A DNA stretch of 20,746 nucleotides, taken from the NCBI GenBank assembly GCA_934162265.1, contig CAKPHZ010000023.1, positions 1 through 20,746 on the forward strand, in the 5' to 3' direction. The notes under the pieces are model-generated. The model was not told where the DNA came from and did not search any database. It saw only the letters and a list, made by a program, of their open reading frames with translations. Source of the DNA: an uncultured Bacilli bacterium (GTDB lineage Bacteria; Bacillota_I; Bacilli_A; RF39; UBA660). A program made the position numbers and the translations under genes. Positions 20,706 through 20,746 of the stretch are shown in pieces. Within the stretch, counting starts at the first letter, position 1. Each line of letters opens with the position of its first letter.

Positions 20706-20746
20706 ATAAGTTTAAAAAACATATATAATAGCTTCTTAAGCAATTT

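Noticed and set aside
1..20746. Mycoplasma-type code with TGA as Trp
   Set aside because: TGA ends prp, xseA and the 1353-1844 gene at sensible positions, and Trp codons are TGG.

Overview
The window comes from a very AT-rich, low-GC Gram-positive bacterium that uses the standard bacterial code: TGA is a real stop (for example in the ATGA overlap of prp and rpmA) and TGG encodes Trp. An L27 with a cleavable N-terminal extension next to the Prp protease, a single-chain glycyl-tRNA synthetase under a T-box, an L21 leader and AAGGAGG-type ribosome binding sites all point to Firmicutes, most likely Bacilli. The many small membrane proteins with zinc ribbons suggest an uncultured gut lineage such as RF39 or an Erysipelotrichia relative. 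That placement is an inference from gene style.

From 1 to about 18,053 almost everything lies on the minus strand and reads leftward. In reading order: smpB; tRNA-Leu(CAA); nusB-xseA-xseB; a T-box-controlled glyQS followed by a GNAT acetyltransferase; an L21 leader with rplU-prp-rpmA; a five-TM protein of unknown function; a membrane-anchored surface protein; and a long, tightly packed cluster of tkt, mscL, a zinc-ribbon metallopeptidase, a 59-residue zinc-ribbon membrane protein, a Ca2+-type P-ATPase, a small Ig-like secreted protein and a CmpB-family membrane protein. A three-gene unit of unknown membrane or secreted proteins follows, then a tRNA-Leu(UAA) cut by the window edge. Most of this is housekeeping translation, RNA and DNA metabolism. 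The cluster between 1,930 and 7,351 is a cell-envelope and ion-handling neighbourhood.

At about 18,130 the orientation changes. A symmetrical divergent promoter pair fires smpB leftward and tRNA-Cys rightward. tRNA-Gly(CCC) follows with its own promoter and terminator. Directly downstream of that tRNA lies accessory DNA: a coiled-coil gene broken at an A8 run, resembling the C-terminal half of MobV/Pre mobilisation proteins, and a convergent two-gene operon of unrecognised soluble proteins whose upstream region carries a tandem repeat and a perfect palindrome. This looks like the edge of a mobile or decayed island next to a tRNA gene.

Most worth following up: the mob-like reading frame at the A8 tract, the glyQS T-box with a much reduced stem I, the envelope cluster with a 59-residue gene that is easy to miss, and the unknown operon with operator-like repeats at the right edge. 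I see no CRISPR array, insertion sequence, rRNA or tmRNA.
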